Positions 1 to 10,083 of a DNA stretch of 64,000 nt are shown here, piece by piece. Positions within the stretch are counted from its first letter, which is position 1, and the number at the start of each line of letters is the position of its first letter. A program made the position numbers and the translations under genes. The DNA lies in assembly GCF_022690685.1 (NCBI RefSeq), contig NZ_JALCYY010000015.1:1-64000 (forward strand), written 5' to 3'. Origin of the DNA: Anaeromyxobacter terrae. GTDB lineage: Bacteria > Myxococcota > Myxococcia > Myxococcales > Anaeromyxobacteraceae. The notes below the pieces were generated by a model. It was not told the DNA's origin. It ran no database searches and saw only the letters and a program-made list of their open reading frames with translations.

Positions 1-2
1 CG

Positions 3-1433
3 CTCGCGCACGAGGCGGCGCGGCTCGCCCATGGGCTCTTCTCGCGGCTCGGCGTCGGTCACGTGCGCGCGTTCCGGCTCGGCACGGCGGCGCTCGCCGC
101 AGTGCTCTCCGCGCTCCTCCTCCTCGCCGGTCACGCCCTCGGGGGCGCGGGCGGGGCGGTCCTCGCGCCCCTGCTCTTCTGGCTCGTCCCGCGCCACCTC
201 CACGCCGGCCTCGTCGCCACCCCCGACCTCGCGGCGGCGGCCCTCTGGCTCGCGTCGGCCTGGGCGTATCGCCGCGCGGCTCGCGCGACGGGCGCGGCGG
301 AGCAGCGGACCGCGGCGGCAGCGGCGGGCCTCCTCTTCGGCGCGACGCTCCTTGCGCGCGCCGACGCCTGGATCCTCCTCGCCGCGCTCGGGCTGCACGC
401 GCTCCTCGCACCCCGCGTCTCGCCGCGGGCGGCGGGCGGCGCGGACGCCGGCGACGCGGACGCCGGTGACGCGACTGCGAGGCGACGGCGAGGCGGTCCG
501 CTCGCGGTCGCCGCGATGGCGCTCCTCGGCCCGGCGATCCTCGTCGCGGCCTGGCCGTGGCTCTGGGTGAACCTGCCCGCGCGTCTCGCCGCCGCGCTCT
601 CTCCGGCGCGTACCGCGGCGGAGGCGACCTGGCATCTCGCCGGCGCGCTGACCGCCGGTCGTCACGGGCTCCTCGTCATCGCGCTCACCGTCCCCGCCGC
701 GATCCTCTGGGTCTCCGCGGGAGGGCTCCTCCTGGCGATCGCCGAAGCCGTGCGCGAGGCGCTCCTCCCGGGCGGACGCCGCGGCGTCGAGACCGACGCG
801 AGGGATGCGCTCCTCCTCGCCCTCTGCGCCGTCGCCCCGTTCGCGGCCCGCGCGGCCGGGCTCGCGCCGCTCGGGCCCGGCGTCGGCCCGTGGCTCCCCG
901 CGATGCCCTTCCTCGCGCTGCTCGGCGCGCGCGCGCTCGTCGCCGCCGCCGGGGCGGCGTGGTCCTCGCGCCGCGCGCCGCTCCTCGCGGCGCTCTCGGT
1001 GCTCGTCCTCTGGCCGGCGCTCCGCCAGACCGTCCACGCGTTCCCGGCGGGAACTTCGGCCTGGAACGAGCTCGCCGGGGGTGCGCCCGGCGCGGCGTCT
1101 CGGGGGCTCCGGCGCCAGGAGGGCGGCGAGGCGGCGGCCGCGGTGCTCGAGACGCTCAACGCCCGGGCGCGGCCGGGCGCGCGGGTCTGGTGGCCGACCA
1201 CCGGGCCGGAGGCCTTGAGCGCCTGGGTGCGAGACGGGCGGCTGCGCGCGGATCTCCTCCGCGCCGACGGCCCCGAGGGCGCGGACGTCGCGGTCGTCGC
1301 GCTCGACGGTGCGAGCCGCGACGACGAGTACAGGATCTGGGCGGCCTTCCGGACGGCGCGCCCGTCGGCCGGCGCCTACCTCGACGAGGTTCCGCTCGTG
1401 CTCGTGTACGCGCGCAGCGGCGCGTGGCAGTGA
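3..1433 (+). CDS. Multi-pass membrane protein, glycosyltransferase 39/ArnT-like (5' end outside window)
   Basis: The reading frame is open from the first bases of the window, so the start lies upstream; an internal GTG at 63 is not needed. The visible protein (about 476 residues) consists of many leucine/alanine-rich membrane helices joined by short arginine-rich loops, then a soluble C-terminal part of roughly 130 residues. This layout resembles polyprenyl-phosphate-dependent glycosyltransferases of the GT39/ArnT type, which move sugars onto lipids or proteins at the periplasmic face. The catalytic N-terminal loop would lie outside the window, so the family is a guess from architecture. It ends 13 bp before the convergent stress-protein gene. 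Confidence 0.6.
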   Translation, partial: LAHEAARLAHGLFSRLGVGHVRAFRLGTAALAAVLSALLLLAGHALGGAGGAVLAPLLFWLVPRHLHAGLVATPDLAAAALWLASAWAYRRAARATGAAEQRTAAAAAGLLFGATLLARADAWILLAALGLHALLAPRVSPRAAGGADAGDADAGDATARRRRGGPLAVAAMALLGPAILVAAWPWLWVNLPARLAAALSPARTAAEATWHLAGALTAGRHGLLVIALTVPAAILWVSAGGLLLAIAEAVREALLPGGRRGVETDARDALLLALCAVAPFAARAAGLAPLGPGVGPWLPAMPFLALLGARALVAAAGAAWSSRRAPLLAALSVLVLWPALRQTVHAFPAGTSAWNELAGGAPGAASRGLRRQEGGEAAAAVLETLNARARPGARVWWPTTGPEALSAWVRDGRLRADLLRADGPEGADVAVVALDGASRDDEYRIWAAFRTARPSAGAYLDEVPLVLVYARSGAWQ

Positions 1434-1446
1434 CGCCACGCGCCGC

Positions 1447-1914
1447 TCACGCAGCGTGACGGGCCGGGCCCTCGTCCGGCAGCGGCACGCGGGCGCGCAC
1501 CACGATGACCGGGCACGGCGCCTCTCGCGCGACGCGCGCGGCGACCGACCCGAGCCGGCGCCCTCCCGGCGCGCTCCGGCCTCGCGCACCCAGGACGAGG
1601 AGGTCAGCGTCGCAGTGTCGAGCGAGGCGCAGGATCTCCGTCGCGGGATCGCCCGCGACCACCTCCGCGTTCACCAGCGCCCCGGTCCTCCGCTCCGCCT
1701 CGGCCCGCCAGACCGCCACGTCGCGGTGCAGGTCCACGGCGGACATCTCGAACGCCTCGGGGCGCACCTCGCCTTCCGGGACCGCGTGGACGTGAATGAG
1801 CCTCAGCTCGGCGCCGCTCCAGCGCGCGAGCTCGGCCGCCTCGACGAGCGCGAGCAGCGAAGCCTCGGAGAAGTCGATGGCGCAGCAGATGCGAGCAGCG
1901 ACCATCGCAGTCAC
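1447..1914 (-). CDS. Universal stress protein (UspA family)
   Basis: A 155-residue single-domain Usp. The N-terminal strand has the typical AxDFSE pattern (residues 12-17), and the C-terminal half carries the nucleotide-binding signature G-x2-G-x9-G-S followed by the APCPV motif usual at the end of the domain. Proteins with this signature normally bind ATP and act in stress or growth-arrest responses in the cytoplasm. A second Usp gene lies 41 bp upstream on the same strand, so the two probably form a pair. A purine-rich GGAGG ribosome-binding site precedes the ATG. Confidence 0.9.
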   Translation of the reverse strand: MTAMVAARICCAIDFSEASLLALVEAAELARWSGAELRLIHVHAVPEGEVRPEAFEMSAVDLHRDVAVWRAEAERRTGALVNAEVVAGDPATEILRLARHCDADLLVLGARGRSAPGGRRLGSVAARVAREAPCPVIVVRARVPLPDEGPARHAA

Positions 1915-1955
1915 CTCCCTCCGCCCGGGCTGCCGCGCGCGCCGGCGTCCGGGCC

Positions 1956-2444
1956 CTACGCGTAGTTCGCCGCCTCTGCGGCGACCTCCCCCGCCTCGCC
2001 GGGGACGCGCGCGCGCGCGACGAGCACGGGACAGGGTGCCTCGCGGAGCACGCGCTCCGCGACGGAGCCGAGGATGAACCGGCGGATCCCCTTGCGGCCG
2101 TGGGTGCCGAGCACGAGCAGATCCGGTCCGTGCTCGCGGGCCCAGCGCACGATCTCACCAGCCGGATCTCCGACCAGCGTCGCCGTGCTCACCGCCCGCC
2201 CGAGGAGCTTCTCCGCGTCCGCCCGCCAGCCGGCGAGCGTGCGCTCCATCTCGTCGGCGGACATCCGTGCGATCTCGGCAGGGGAGATGATCACGTCGGA
2301 GGGGTTCGCCGGCGGCGGCACGTGCACGTGAACGAGCACGACCTCCGCGCCGGTTCGCCGCGCCTGCTCCACGGCCTCCGCCAGCGCGAGGCGCGCCGGG
2401 TCCGAGAAGTCCACCGCGCAGCCGATCTTCTTCCACTCGCTCAT
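1956..2444 (-). CDS. Universal stress protein (UspA family)
   Basis: A 162-residue Usp-domain protein starting MSEWKK, chosen because an AGGAGG-type ribosome-binding site sits just before this ATG. It has the AVDFSD N-terminal motif and the G-x2-G-x9-G-S ATP-binding signature near residues 120-135, then EAPCPVLV. It is clearly paralogous to the Usp gene directly downstream. It is divergent from the P-type ATPase operon, with about 230 bp between the starts, so both may be induced under the same stress; that link is inference. Confidence 0.9.
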   Translation of the reverse strand: MSEWKKIGCAVDFSDPARLALAEAVEQARRTGAEVVLVHVHVPPPANPSDVIISPAEIARMSADEMERTLAGWRADAEKLLGRAVSTATLVGDPAGEIVRWAREHGPDLLVLGTHGRKGIRRFILGSVAERVLREAPCPVLVARARVPGEAGEVAAEAANYA

Positions 2445-2677
2445 CGCCTGCCTCCTCCTCGCCTCCCTGGGCGGGGTCGGCCACGACGGCCCGATGGGAT
2501 CGTACGCCTCCCGCGAGGAGCCACGCGCGCCGCGTCGGGTCGCCCCGCTGGCAGGGTCAGGCTGCCCGAGGCTCGCAGCGCCGCACGCCCGCGCCGGACG
2601 TGCGAAGCGGCGCCGCGGCCCACCCGAGCGCGCGCCGGGGCGCGCACGCCGGCGCAGAGTTTCGCCGGGAGAGGAGC

Positions 2678-5513
2678 ATGGATGCCGGCGCCCTCGCCGC
2701 GCTCGTCGCCGCCGACGCCGCCGTCGCGCTCGGCTCGAGCGAGGACGGCCTCGCGCCGGAGGAGGCGGCGCGTCGCCTGCGCGCACACGGACCGAACGAG
2801 CTGCCGGCGGCGCCCAGGCTGTCCGGCTCGCTGCGGATCGTCGCGCAGCTCACCCACTTCATGGCGCTCCTCCTGTGGGCGGCGGGCGCCCTCTCGTTCG
2901 TCGCCGGCCTGCCCGAGCTGGGCTGCGATCTTCGCCGTCGTGCTCGTGAACGGCGCCTTTGGCGCATGGCAGGAGCACCGGGCGGAGCGGGCGCTCGAGG
3001 CGCTGGAGTCCCTCGTGCCGCGCCGCGCGCGGGTCGTGCGGGCGGGCGCGCCCGTGGAGATCCCCGCCGCGGCGGTGGTCCCGGGCGACGTCCTCGTGCT
3101 CGAGGAGGGCGACCGCGTGGCCGCGGACGCTCGCGTCCTCTCCGCGACGCTCCTGCGGCTGGACGTGTCGCTCCTCACCGGCGAGTCGCTGCCGGTGGAG
3201 CGCGACGCGCGGCCGTGTCCGCCCGGGCAGGCGATCGCGGACGCGACCTGCCTCGCGCCCGCCGGCGCCACGGTCGCGAGCGGCCGCGCGCGGGCGCTGG
3301 TGTTCGCAACCGGCCCCGGCACCGAGCTGGGGCGCCTCGCACGGCTCGCCACCGCGACGCGCCGCCAGCCGTCCACGCTCGAGGTGCAGGTGGCACGGCT
3401 CGTCCGCGTCGTGACGGTGATCGCCGTTGGAATGGGGGGCGCGGTGTTCGCGCTCCTCGCCCTCCTCGGCGCGGCGCCGGGCGAGAGTCTCCTCTTCGCC
3501 ATCGGCATCCTCGTCGCGAACGTGCCCGAGGGGCTCCTGCCGACCATCACCGTGACGCTCGCGACGAACGTCCAGCGGATGGCGCGCCGGCGCGCCCTGG
3601 TGCGGCGGCTCTCGGCGGTCGAGACCCTCGGCGCGGTCGACGTCGTGTGCACCGACAAGACGGGGACGCTCACCCGGAACGTCCTCGCCGCGCGGGAGCT
3701 CTGGACCTGGGACGGGTCGCTCCCGCTCCCGGGCGGCGGCTCCGGGGGCGACGCGACCCTTGCGCTCTCGGCGGCGGCGCTCGCGAGCGACGCGCGGGGC
3801 GGCCCGGGTGCGCACCGCGGCGACCCGATCGACCGCGCGCTCCTCGACGCCGCGCGCGCCGCCGGGCTCGACCCTGACGGGCTCGCGCGCGCGTGCCCGC
3901 GTGTCGCTGAGCTGCCGTTCGACGCCCGCCGCCGCCGCGCGACCGCCCTCGTCCGGACCGGACCGGCGCTCGGACCGGCCGCGGCCGCCCCCTGCGCTGC
4001 GATCACGAAGGGCGCGCCACGCGCCGTGCTCGAGCGCTGCACCGCCGTGCTCGCCGGCGGCGCTGCCCGGCCGCTCGACGACGCCGCCCGGGCCCGCGTC
4101 ATCGCGGCCGAGGACGGGCTCGCCGCCCGCGGGCTCCGCGTGATCGCGGTCTCGCTCCGCGCGGGCGGCGCCGAGCTCGCGGCGCTCCCGCTCGAGGCGG
4201 TCGAGCGGGACCTCACCCTCCTCGCTCTCTTCGCCTTCGAGGACCCGCCGCGTCCCGGCGTGAGCGAGGCGCTCGCCACGTGCCGCCGCGCCGGCGTCAC
4301 GGTCACCGTCGTCACCGGCGACCACGCCCTCACCGCTCGCGCGATCGCGGAGGAGGTGGGGCTGTGGAGCGCCGGGGCGCGCGTCGTCGAGGGGCCGGCG
4401 CTGGACGCGCTCGACGACCGCGCCGTCGAGGACCTCCTCTCCGCCGGCGCCCCGCTCGTCTTCGCGCGCGCGATCCCCGAGCAGAAGCTGCGCCTCGTCC
4501 GCGCATACCAGCGGCTCGGCCGCGTGGTCGCGGTCACGGGCGACGGCGTGAACGACGCGCCCGCGCTGCACGCCGCGCACGTCGGCGTGGCGATGGGCCA
4601 GGGCGGGACCGACGTCGCCCGCGCCGCGGCCGACGTGGTGCTGCTCGACGACGACTTCTCGAGCCTCGTGGCGGCCATCGAGGAGGGCCGCGCGACCTTC
4701 GCGAACGCCCGCAAGTTCCTCGCCTACGTGCTCACCTCCAACGTCCCCGAGATCGTCCCGTTTCTCGCCATGGCGGCGCTGCGCATCCCGCCCGCGCTCG
4801 GGATCCTCCAGATCCTCGCGATCGATCTCGGCACCGACATGCTGCCCGCGCTCGCGCTCGGCGCGGAGCCGCCCGAGCCAGGCGCCATGCGCGTGCCGCC
4901 GCGGCCGCGCGCGCGCCGGCTCCTCGACGCGGCGGTCCTCCTGCGCGCCTACGGCGTCCTCGGGCTCGCGGAGGCCGCGGCGTGCATGGCCGCCTTCGCG
5001 GGCGTCTGGCATGGCGCAGGCCTCTCGCTCGGGGAGCTCCAGGCCGCGACGCCCGCGCTCCTCGCCCACACGGCGCCCGCCGCGCTCGCCGCCACGGAGC
5101 GGACGGCGACCACCGCTGCGTTCGCCGCGATCGTCTGCTGCCAGGTGGGTAACGTCCTCGCCTGCCGGTCCGAGCGCGAGCCCGCCCTCCGCGCGCACCG
5201 TCCCGGGCCGCTCCTCCTCGCCGGGATCCTCGCGGAGCTGCTGCTCCTCGCGGCCATCGTGTACGCGCCACCCCTCCAGGCGGTGTTCGGGACCGCTCCC
5301 CTCCCCGCGGGAGCGTGGCCGTGGCTCGCCGGCTGCGCGCCGGCCATGCTCGCCGTCGATGCGCTCGCCAAGCGGGCGAGGCGGCGGGCGGGGGCCATCC
5401 GCGCCACAGCGCGCGGCCCCCAGCGGGCGAACCCAACGTCCGGCATTGCCGGCCTCCCGCCGCGGCGGGAGGCTCGAAGGCGTCAGGGCACGCGACGCGG
5501 GAGGTCGCCATGA
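2678..5513 (+). CDS. P-type cation-transporting ATPase, type IIC (Na+/K+-ATPase-like), interrupted by a frameshift
   Basis: About 945 codons encoding a type II P-type pump of the inner membrane. Visible signatures are the TGES actuator loop (near residue 167), the DKTGTLT phosphorylation site (near 325), the GDGVNDAP hinge (near 620) and a TSNVPEI / IDLGTDMLPA segment in M5-M6 that is typical of the Na+/K+ and H+/K+ (IIC) branch. The start ATG 2678 follows a GAGAGGAG site. The N-terminal 82 codons (the cation-ATPase N domain and M1) are in one frame and everything after about 2925 is in another; adding two G residues there restores the expected LGWAIFAVV of M2. So the gene is either disrupted or carries a sequence error. 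Its stop overlaps the ATG of the next gene (ATGA). Ion specificity is inferred from M5-M6 only. Confidence 0.85.
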
Positions 5514-6616
5514 AGCTCACGCTCAGCGTCATCAAGGCGGACGTCGGATCGATCGGAGGCCACCTCGCGCCCTCCCCCGAGCTCGTCGCAGCGGTGGAGC
5601 GCCACGTGCGCGAGGCCGGGAGGGAGCTCCTCCTCGACGTCCACGTCGGCCACACGGGCGACGACATCGCGATCCTCATGACCCACCGGAAGGGCACGGG
5701 AGACGCGGGCATCCACCGGCTGGCCTGGGATGCGTTCGTGGCCGGGACGGAGGTCGCGCGCGCGCAGGGGCTCTACGGCGCCGGACAGGATCTCCTCAAG
5801 GACTCCTTCAGCGGGAACGTGCGCGGGATGGGGCCGGCCGTCGCCGAGATGGAGTTCGAGGAGCGCGCCGCCGAGCCGTTCCTCCTCCTCGCCGCCGACA
5901 AGACCGACCCCGGCGCGTTCGACCTCCCGCTCTACCTCGCCTTCGCCGACCCGATGAACACCCCGGGCCTCCTCCTCGCGCCGCGGATGACGAAGGGGTT
6001 CCGGTTCGTGGTGATGGACGTGCAGCACACCACGCAGGATCGCGTCATCGAGCTCGACGCGCCCGAGAGCCTCTACGACCTCGCCGTGCTGCTCCGCGAC
6101 CCGGAGCGGTTCGTCGTCGAGTCGATCTGGTCGCGGGCGAGCGGGGCGCAGGCGGTCGCGGTCGCGACGTCGCGCCTCCACAACATCGCCGGCAAGTACA
6201 CGGGCAAGGACGACCCGGTCATGCTCGTCCGCTGCCAGATGGACTTCCCCGCCACGGGCGAGGTGCTCGCGCCCTTCCACCTCGGCCACCTGGTCGCGGG
6301 CGGGATGCGCGGCTCGCACCAGATGCCGCTCATGCCCGTGACGCTCGGGTCCTCGGTGAGCTTCTTCGACGGGCCGCCGGTCGTCACCTGCGCGGCGTTC
6401 TCGGTCCGCAACGGCAAGCTCGCCGGCCCGGTGGACGCGTTCGCCCATCCGTTCTGGGACACCGTGCGCCGCGAGGTGGCGGAGGCCGCCATCCGCATCC
6501 GCCGGCAGGGCTTCGTGGGCGCGGCGATGCTCCCGATGTCCGAGCTCGAGTACACCGGGATCGTCGAGAAGCTCGGGGAGCTCGAGAAGCGCTTCCGCGT
6601 CCGGGCGGGGGCGTGA
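5510..6616 (+). CDS. fbp: Fructose-1,6-bisphosphate aldolase/phosphatase (archaeal type, FBPase class V)
   Basis: A 368-residue protein matching the bifunctional gluconeogenic enzyme that condenses triose phosphates to fructose 1,6-bisphosphate and then removes the 1-phosphate. The N-terminal VIKADVGSIGGH metal/phosphate motif, the VGHTGDDIAI metal site and a YTGK motif (Tyr230, Lys233) are present. Lys233 corresponds to the Schiff-base lysine of the archaeal enzymes, and Tyr348 to the second catalytic tyrosine. The family is typical of Archaea and deep or thermophilic bacteria, so its use here is notable. It overlaps the pump gene by 4 bp and the protease gene by 1 bp, which implies one operon with coupled translation. 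Confidence 0.93.
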   Translation: MKLTLSVIKADVGSIGGHLAPSPELVAAVERHVREAGRELLLDVHVGHTGDDIAILMTHRKGTGDAGIHRLAWDAFVAGTEVARAQGLYGAGQDLLKDSFSGNVRGMGPAVAEMEFEERAAEPFLLLAADKTDPGAFDLPLYLAFADPMNTPGLLLAPRMTKGFRFVVMDVQHTTQDRVIELDAPESLYDLAVLLRDPERFVVESIWSRASGAQAVAVATSRLHNIAGKYTGKDDPVMLVRCQMDFPATGEVLAPFHLGHLVAGGMRGSHQMPLMPVTLGSSVSFFDGPPVVTCAAFSVRNGKLAGPVDAFAHPFWDTVRREVAEAAIRIRRQGFVGAAMLPMSELEYTGIVEKLGELEKRFRVRAGA

Positions 6617-9045
6617 TGCCGAACGCCCCCCTGTCCGCGGCGTCCCTCCGGCCGCGCGGCTTCGCGCGCGAGATGGCGTTCGAGACGACCGCCGAGCTCG
6701 AGGATCTGGAGGGACCGCTCGGGCAGGCGCGCGCGACCGAGGCGCTGCGCCTCGCCGTCTCGCTCGCCGGCGAGGGCTACAACGCCTACGTGATGGGGCC
6801 GCCCGGCGCGGGGAAGCGCACGTTCGTCATGCGCATGCTCGGCCGCGCCGCGCTCGACGCGCCCACGCCCTCGGACTGGTGCTACCTGAACGGCTTCGCC
6901 GATCCGCGCCGGCCCCGGCGCGTCGAGCTGCCGCCCGGGCGCGGACGCGAGCTGCGCGCGGACCTGGATCGCCTCGTCGCCGAGCTGCGCGACGCCCTGC
7001 CCTCCGCCTTCGAGAGCCGCGACTACCGCGCCCGCGTCCAGATCCTCGAGAAGGAGCGGGACGAGGCGCGAGAGGAGCCGATCGACGAGGTCCGCCGCCG
7101 CGCCGACGCGCGCGGCATCGCGCTGCTGCACGGGCCGATCGGGTTCGCGTTCGCGCCCGTGAAGGAGGGCGAGATCATCGGGCCGGACGCGTTCCATACC
7201 TTGCCCGAGGAGGTGCAGGAGCGCCTTCGGAACGACATCGGGGAGCTGCAGAACCAGCTCGCGGAGGTGCTGCGGACGATGCCGGACCTCGAGCGGCGGC
7301 ATCGCGAGCGCGTGAAGGAGGTGAACGACGACGTGACGGTGCGCGCGGCCGCGGCGCTCCTCCACGAGCTGCGGCGACGCTACGCGGACGTGCCGGCGGT
7401 GCTCGAGCACCTCGACGCGGTCCAGCAGGACCTGGTCGAGCGCGTGCACGAGCTGTTCGCGGCCATCGAGGGCGCGGTCGAGCTCCCTGCCGCCCTGCGC
7501 AAGCTCCTCGCGGACACGCCCGTGCTCCGGCGATACGTCGCGAACCTCCTCGTCGAGCACGCCGGGCACGGCGGCGCGCCCGTCGTCCACGAGGACCTCC
7601 CGTCGCTCTCGAATCTCTCGGGGCACGTGGAGCACCACGCGCACATGGGCACCCTCGTCACGGACTTCACCCTCGTGCGGGCCGGCGCGCTCCACCGCGC
7701 CAACGGCGGCTACCTCGTGCTCGACGTCCGCAAGCTCCTCGTGCAGCCGTTCTCCTGGGACGCGCTCAAGCGCGCGATCCGGGCGCGCGAGATCCGCATC
7801 GACCCGCCGGAGCGGCTGCTCGGGGTGATGGGCACCTCGACGCTCGAGCCCGAGCCGATCCCCTTGCACGTGAAGGTGGTGCTCCTCGGGGACCGCGTGC
7901 TCTACCAGCTCCTCTCGCTCCTCGACCCGGAGTTCTCGCAGCTCTTCAAGGTGGAGGTGGACTTCGAGGACGAGCTCCCCCGCGATCCCGAGCTCGATCG
8001 CGACTTCGCGCGCTTCGTGGCGACGATCGCCCGGCGCGACGGGCTGCCGCCGTTCGATCGCGGCGCGGTCGAGCGCGTCCTGCATGAGGCGACGCGCCGC
8101 GCGGGCGACTCGACCCGGATCACGGCCGATGCGGGCGCGATCCACGATCTCGTGGCCGAGGCGGCGCACGCGGCCGCTGGCGAGGGCCGCGCCACCGTGA
8201 CGGCCCGCGACGTGCGCGCCGCGGTCGACGCGCAGGAGCGCCGCGCCGGACGGCTCCGCGACCGCGTCGACGAGGAGATCCGCCGCGGCACGCTCCTCGT
8301 CGAGACGGCCGGGACGCGCGTCGGACAGGTGAACGGCCTCTCCGTGATGATGACCGGCCGGCGCGCCTTCGGGCGCCCGAGCCGGATCACCGCGCGGATG
8401 CGCCTCGGGCGCGGCGAGGTGCTGGACATCGAGCGCGAGGTGGAGCTGGGCGGGCCCATTCACTCCAAGGGCGTGCTCATCCTGGCGGGCTTCCTGGGCG
8501 GGCGCTACTGCGGGGCGGCGCCGCTCGCGCTCGCGGCCACGCTCGTGTTCGAGCAGTCGTACGGCGGGGTGGAGGGCGACAGCGCCTCCTCGGCGGAGCT
8601 GTACGCGCTGCTCTCGGCCATCTCGGGCGTCCCGCTGCGCCAGTCGCTCGCCGTCACGGGGTCCGTCGATCAGCTCGGCAACGTCCAGGCCGTGGGGGGC
8701 GTCACCGAGAAGGTGGAGGGGTTCTTCGAGGTGTGCCGCGCGCGCGGGCTGCGCGGCGACGAGGGCGTCCTCGTGCCGGCCTCGAACGTGCCGCACCTCG
8801 TCCTCCGCGACGAGGTCCTCGCCGCCATCGAGGAGGGAAGGTTCCAGGTGTACCCCGTCGCGACGATCGACCAGGGCATGGAGCTCCTCTCGGGCCTTCC
8901 GGCCGGGGCACCGGACGCGAAGGGCGCGTTCCCGCCGGACTCGTTCAACGGCCGCGTCGCCGCCCGGCTCGCCGAGCTCGGCGCCGCGGCGCGCGCGTTC
9001 GCCACGGGGGGCGAGCGCAACGGCCAGGGCGGGCGCTCCCGCTGA
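6616..9045 (+). CDS. ATP-dependent Lon-like protease (YcbZ/LonH type, AAA_32 + S16 domains)
   Basis: An 809-residue protein. An N-terminal ATPase module has a Walker A of the form GPPGAGKRT (about residues 60-68), followed by a long charged helical insert (about 135-290) as in the YcbZ/LonH group. The C-terminal third is a peptidase S16 domain with the serine in an EGDSAS context (near 656) and the lysine in VTEKVEGFF (near 699), so the Ser-Lys dyad is intact. It probably degrades damaged or regulatory proteins in the cytoplasm. ATG 6616 overlaps the previous stop (TGATG), placing it third in the pump-FBPase operon. The Walker A lysine is followed by Arg instead of Ser/Thr, then Thr, which is unusual. 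Confidence 0.9.
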   Translation: MPNAPLSAASLRPRGFAREMAFETTAELEDLEGPLGQARATEALRLAVSLAGEGYNAYVMGPPGAGKRTFVMRMLGRAALDAPTPSDWCYLNGFADPRRPRRVELPPGRGRELRADLDRLVAELRDALPSAFESRDYRARVQILEKERDEAREEPIDEVRRRADARGIALLHGPIGFAFAPVKEGEIIGPDAFHTLPEEVQERLRNDIGELQNQLAEVLRTMPDLERRHRERVKEVNDDVTVRAAAALLHELRRRYADVPAVLEHLDAVQQDLVERVHELFAAIEGAVELPAALRKLLADTPVLRRYVANLLVEHAGHGGAPVVHEDLPSLSNLSGHVEHHAHMGTLVTDFTLVRAGALHRANGGYLVLDVRKLLVQPFSWDALKRAIRAREIRIDPPERLLGVMGTSTLEPEPIPLHVKVVLLGDRVLYQLLSLLDPEFSQLFKVEVDFEDELPRDPELDRDFARFVATIARRDGLPPFDRGAVERVLHEATRRAGDSTRITADAGAIHDLVAEAAHAAAGEGRATVTARDVRAAVDAQERRAGRLRDRVDEEIRRGTLLVETAGTRVGQVNGLSVMMTGRRAFGRPSRITARMRLGRGEVLDIEREVELGGPIHSKGVLILAGFLGGRYCGAAPLALAATLVFEQSYGGVEGDSASSAELYALLSAISGVPLRQSLAVTGSVDQLGNVQAVGGVTEKVEGFFEVCRARGLRGDEGVLVPASNVPHLVLRDEVLAAIEEGRFQVYPVATIDQGMELLSGLPAGAPDAKGAFPPDSFNGRVAARLAELGAAARAFATGGERNGQGGRSR

Positions 9046-9210
9046 CGCCCCGAGCGAGCGGTGAGCCGCGCGCGAGCGCGCTCCGGCGCGCCCCGCCCGC
9101 GTGTGGCTGCGACGCACCGCCCGATGGCGTCCCTGCGAACGGACGCACAGTCTCTGCCCGAGTCCCGCGAACGCGCGGGCCGCGCGCGCCGCGGGCCCCG
9201 GAGGCTCGCC

Positions 9211-9999
9211 ATGTTCGACAAGGTCACGGGACGCAGGCGGTTCGCGACGGTGGTCGGCGCCGTCGCGGGCACGGCGGTCCTCGGCGGAGGCGCGAGCGCT
9301 GCCGCGGCGGTGAAGCACGCGAAGGCCGACGCGCACCGCAAGCTCGCCACGGTGCCCTGGCCCTACGTCACGCTCGATCCGGATCGCGTCGCCTCGCGCG
9401 CGTTCTCCGCGTATGAGCAGGGTCACTGCATGTTCGGCGCCTTCGACGCGCTCGTCGGCTCGGTCGCCGACAAGCTCGGCGATCCCTACGCGAGCTTCCC
9501 GTTCGACGTCATGAAGTACGGCGCGGGAGGTGTGAACGGCTGGGCGACGATCTGCGGGGCGCTGAACGGCTCCGCGGCAGCGTTCGAGCTGCTCTCGAGG
9601 GAGCCGGGCCCGCTCGTGGACGCGCTGTTCGGCTGGTACGAGCGCGAGCCGCTGCCCGACCTCGTGCTCAAGACCGCCGCCCATCCGAACGTCCAGTCCA
9701 TCGCAGGATCGCCGCTCTGCCACACCTCCGTGTCCCGCTGGTGCGAGACCTCCGGGAAGAAGTCCTTCAGCGCCGAGCGGAAGGAGCGCTGCGGAATCCT
9801 CACCGCGAGCGTCGCTCGCCGCGCGGCGGAGCTGCTCAACGCGCAGGCGGCGAAGCGGCCGCTGCCGGTGACCTCCGCCTCGGCGGGAGCGGGCTGCGCC
9901 AGGTGTCACGAGGAGGGCGGCTCGCTCGAGGACACCCGCTCGAAGATGGACTGCCAGGGCTGTCACTTCCACCTCGGAGGGGAGCACCCGTCGCTCTGA
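9211..9999 (+). CDS. Split-Soret cytochrome c (Tat-exported, di-haem)
   Basis: A 262-residue protein with a twin-arginine leader (GRRRF at residues 7-11, then a hydrophobic stretch) and a C_GCAxxG-type cysteine pattern through the middle (GHCMFG; ICGALNG; SPLCH; WCETS). Two CxxCH haem c sites lie at the C-terminus (229-233 and 248-252). This combination is that of split-Soret cytochrome c, known from Desulfovibrio, a periplasmic electron carrier whose partners are poorly known. ATG 9211 has a GGAGG site 6 bp upstream. The gene lies between the Lon-like protease and a hydrogenase-type maturation peptidase, an odd but suggestive pairing. Confidence 0.85.
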   Translation: MFDKVTGRRRFATVVGAVAGTAVLGGGASAAAAVKHAKADAHRKLATVPWPYVTLDPDRVASRAFSAYEQGHCMFGAFDALVGSVADKLGDPYASFPFDVMKYGAGGVNGWATICGALNGSAAAFELLSREPGPLVDALFGWYEREPLPDLVLKTAAHPNVQSIAGSPLCHTSVSRWCETSGKKSFSAERKERCGILTASVARRAAELLNAQAAKRPLPVTSASAGAGCARCHEEGGSLEDTRSKMDCQGCHFHLGGEHPSL

Positions 10000-10083
10000 C
10001 GCTCCCCCGCCCGCGCCCCCTGCCGCTGGACGCGACGGATCGGGGGAGACGTGCTAGACCTCGTCGCTCGTGGGGAGGCTGCC

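Noticed and set aside
6073-9987. A 1304-codon minus-strand frame
   Set aside because: Shadow of FBPase, Lon-like protease and cytochrome genes; Arg/Glu/Leu/Val bias typical of antisense frames and no motif.
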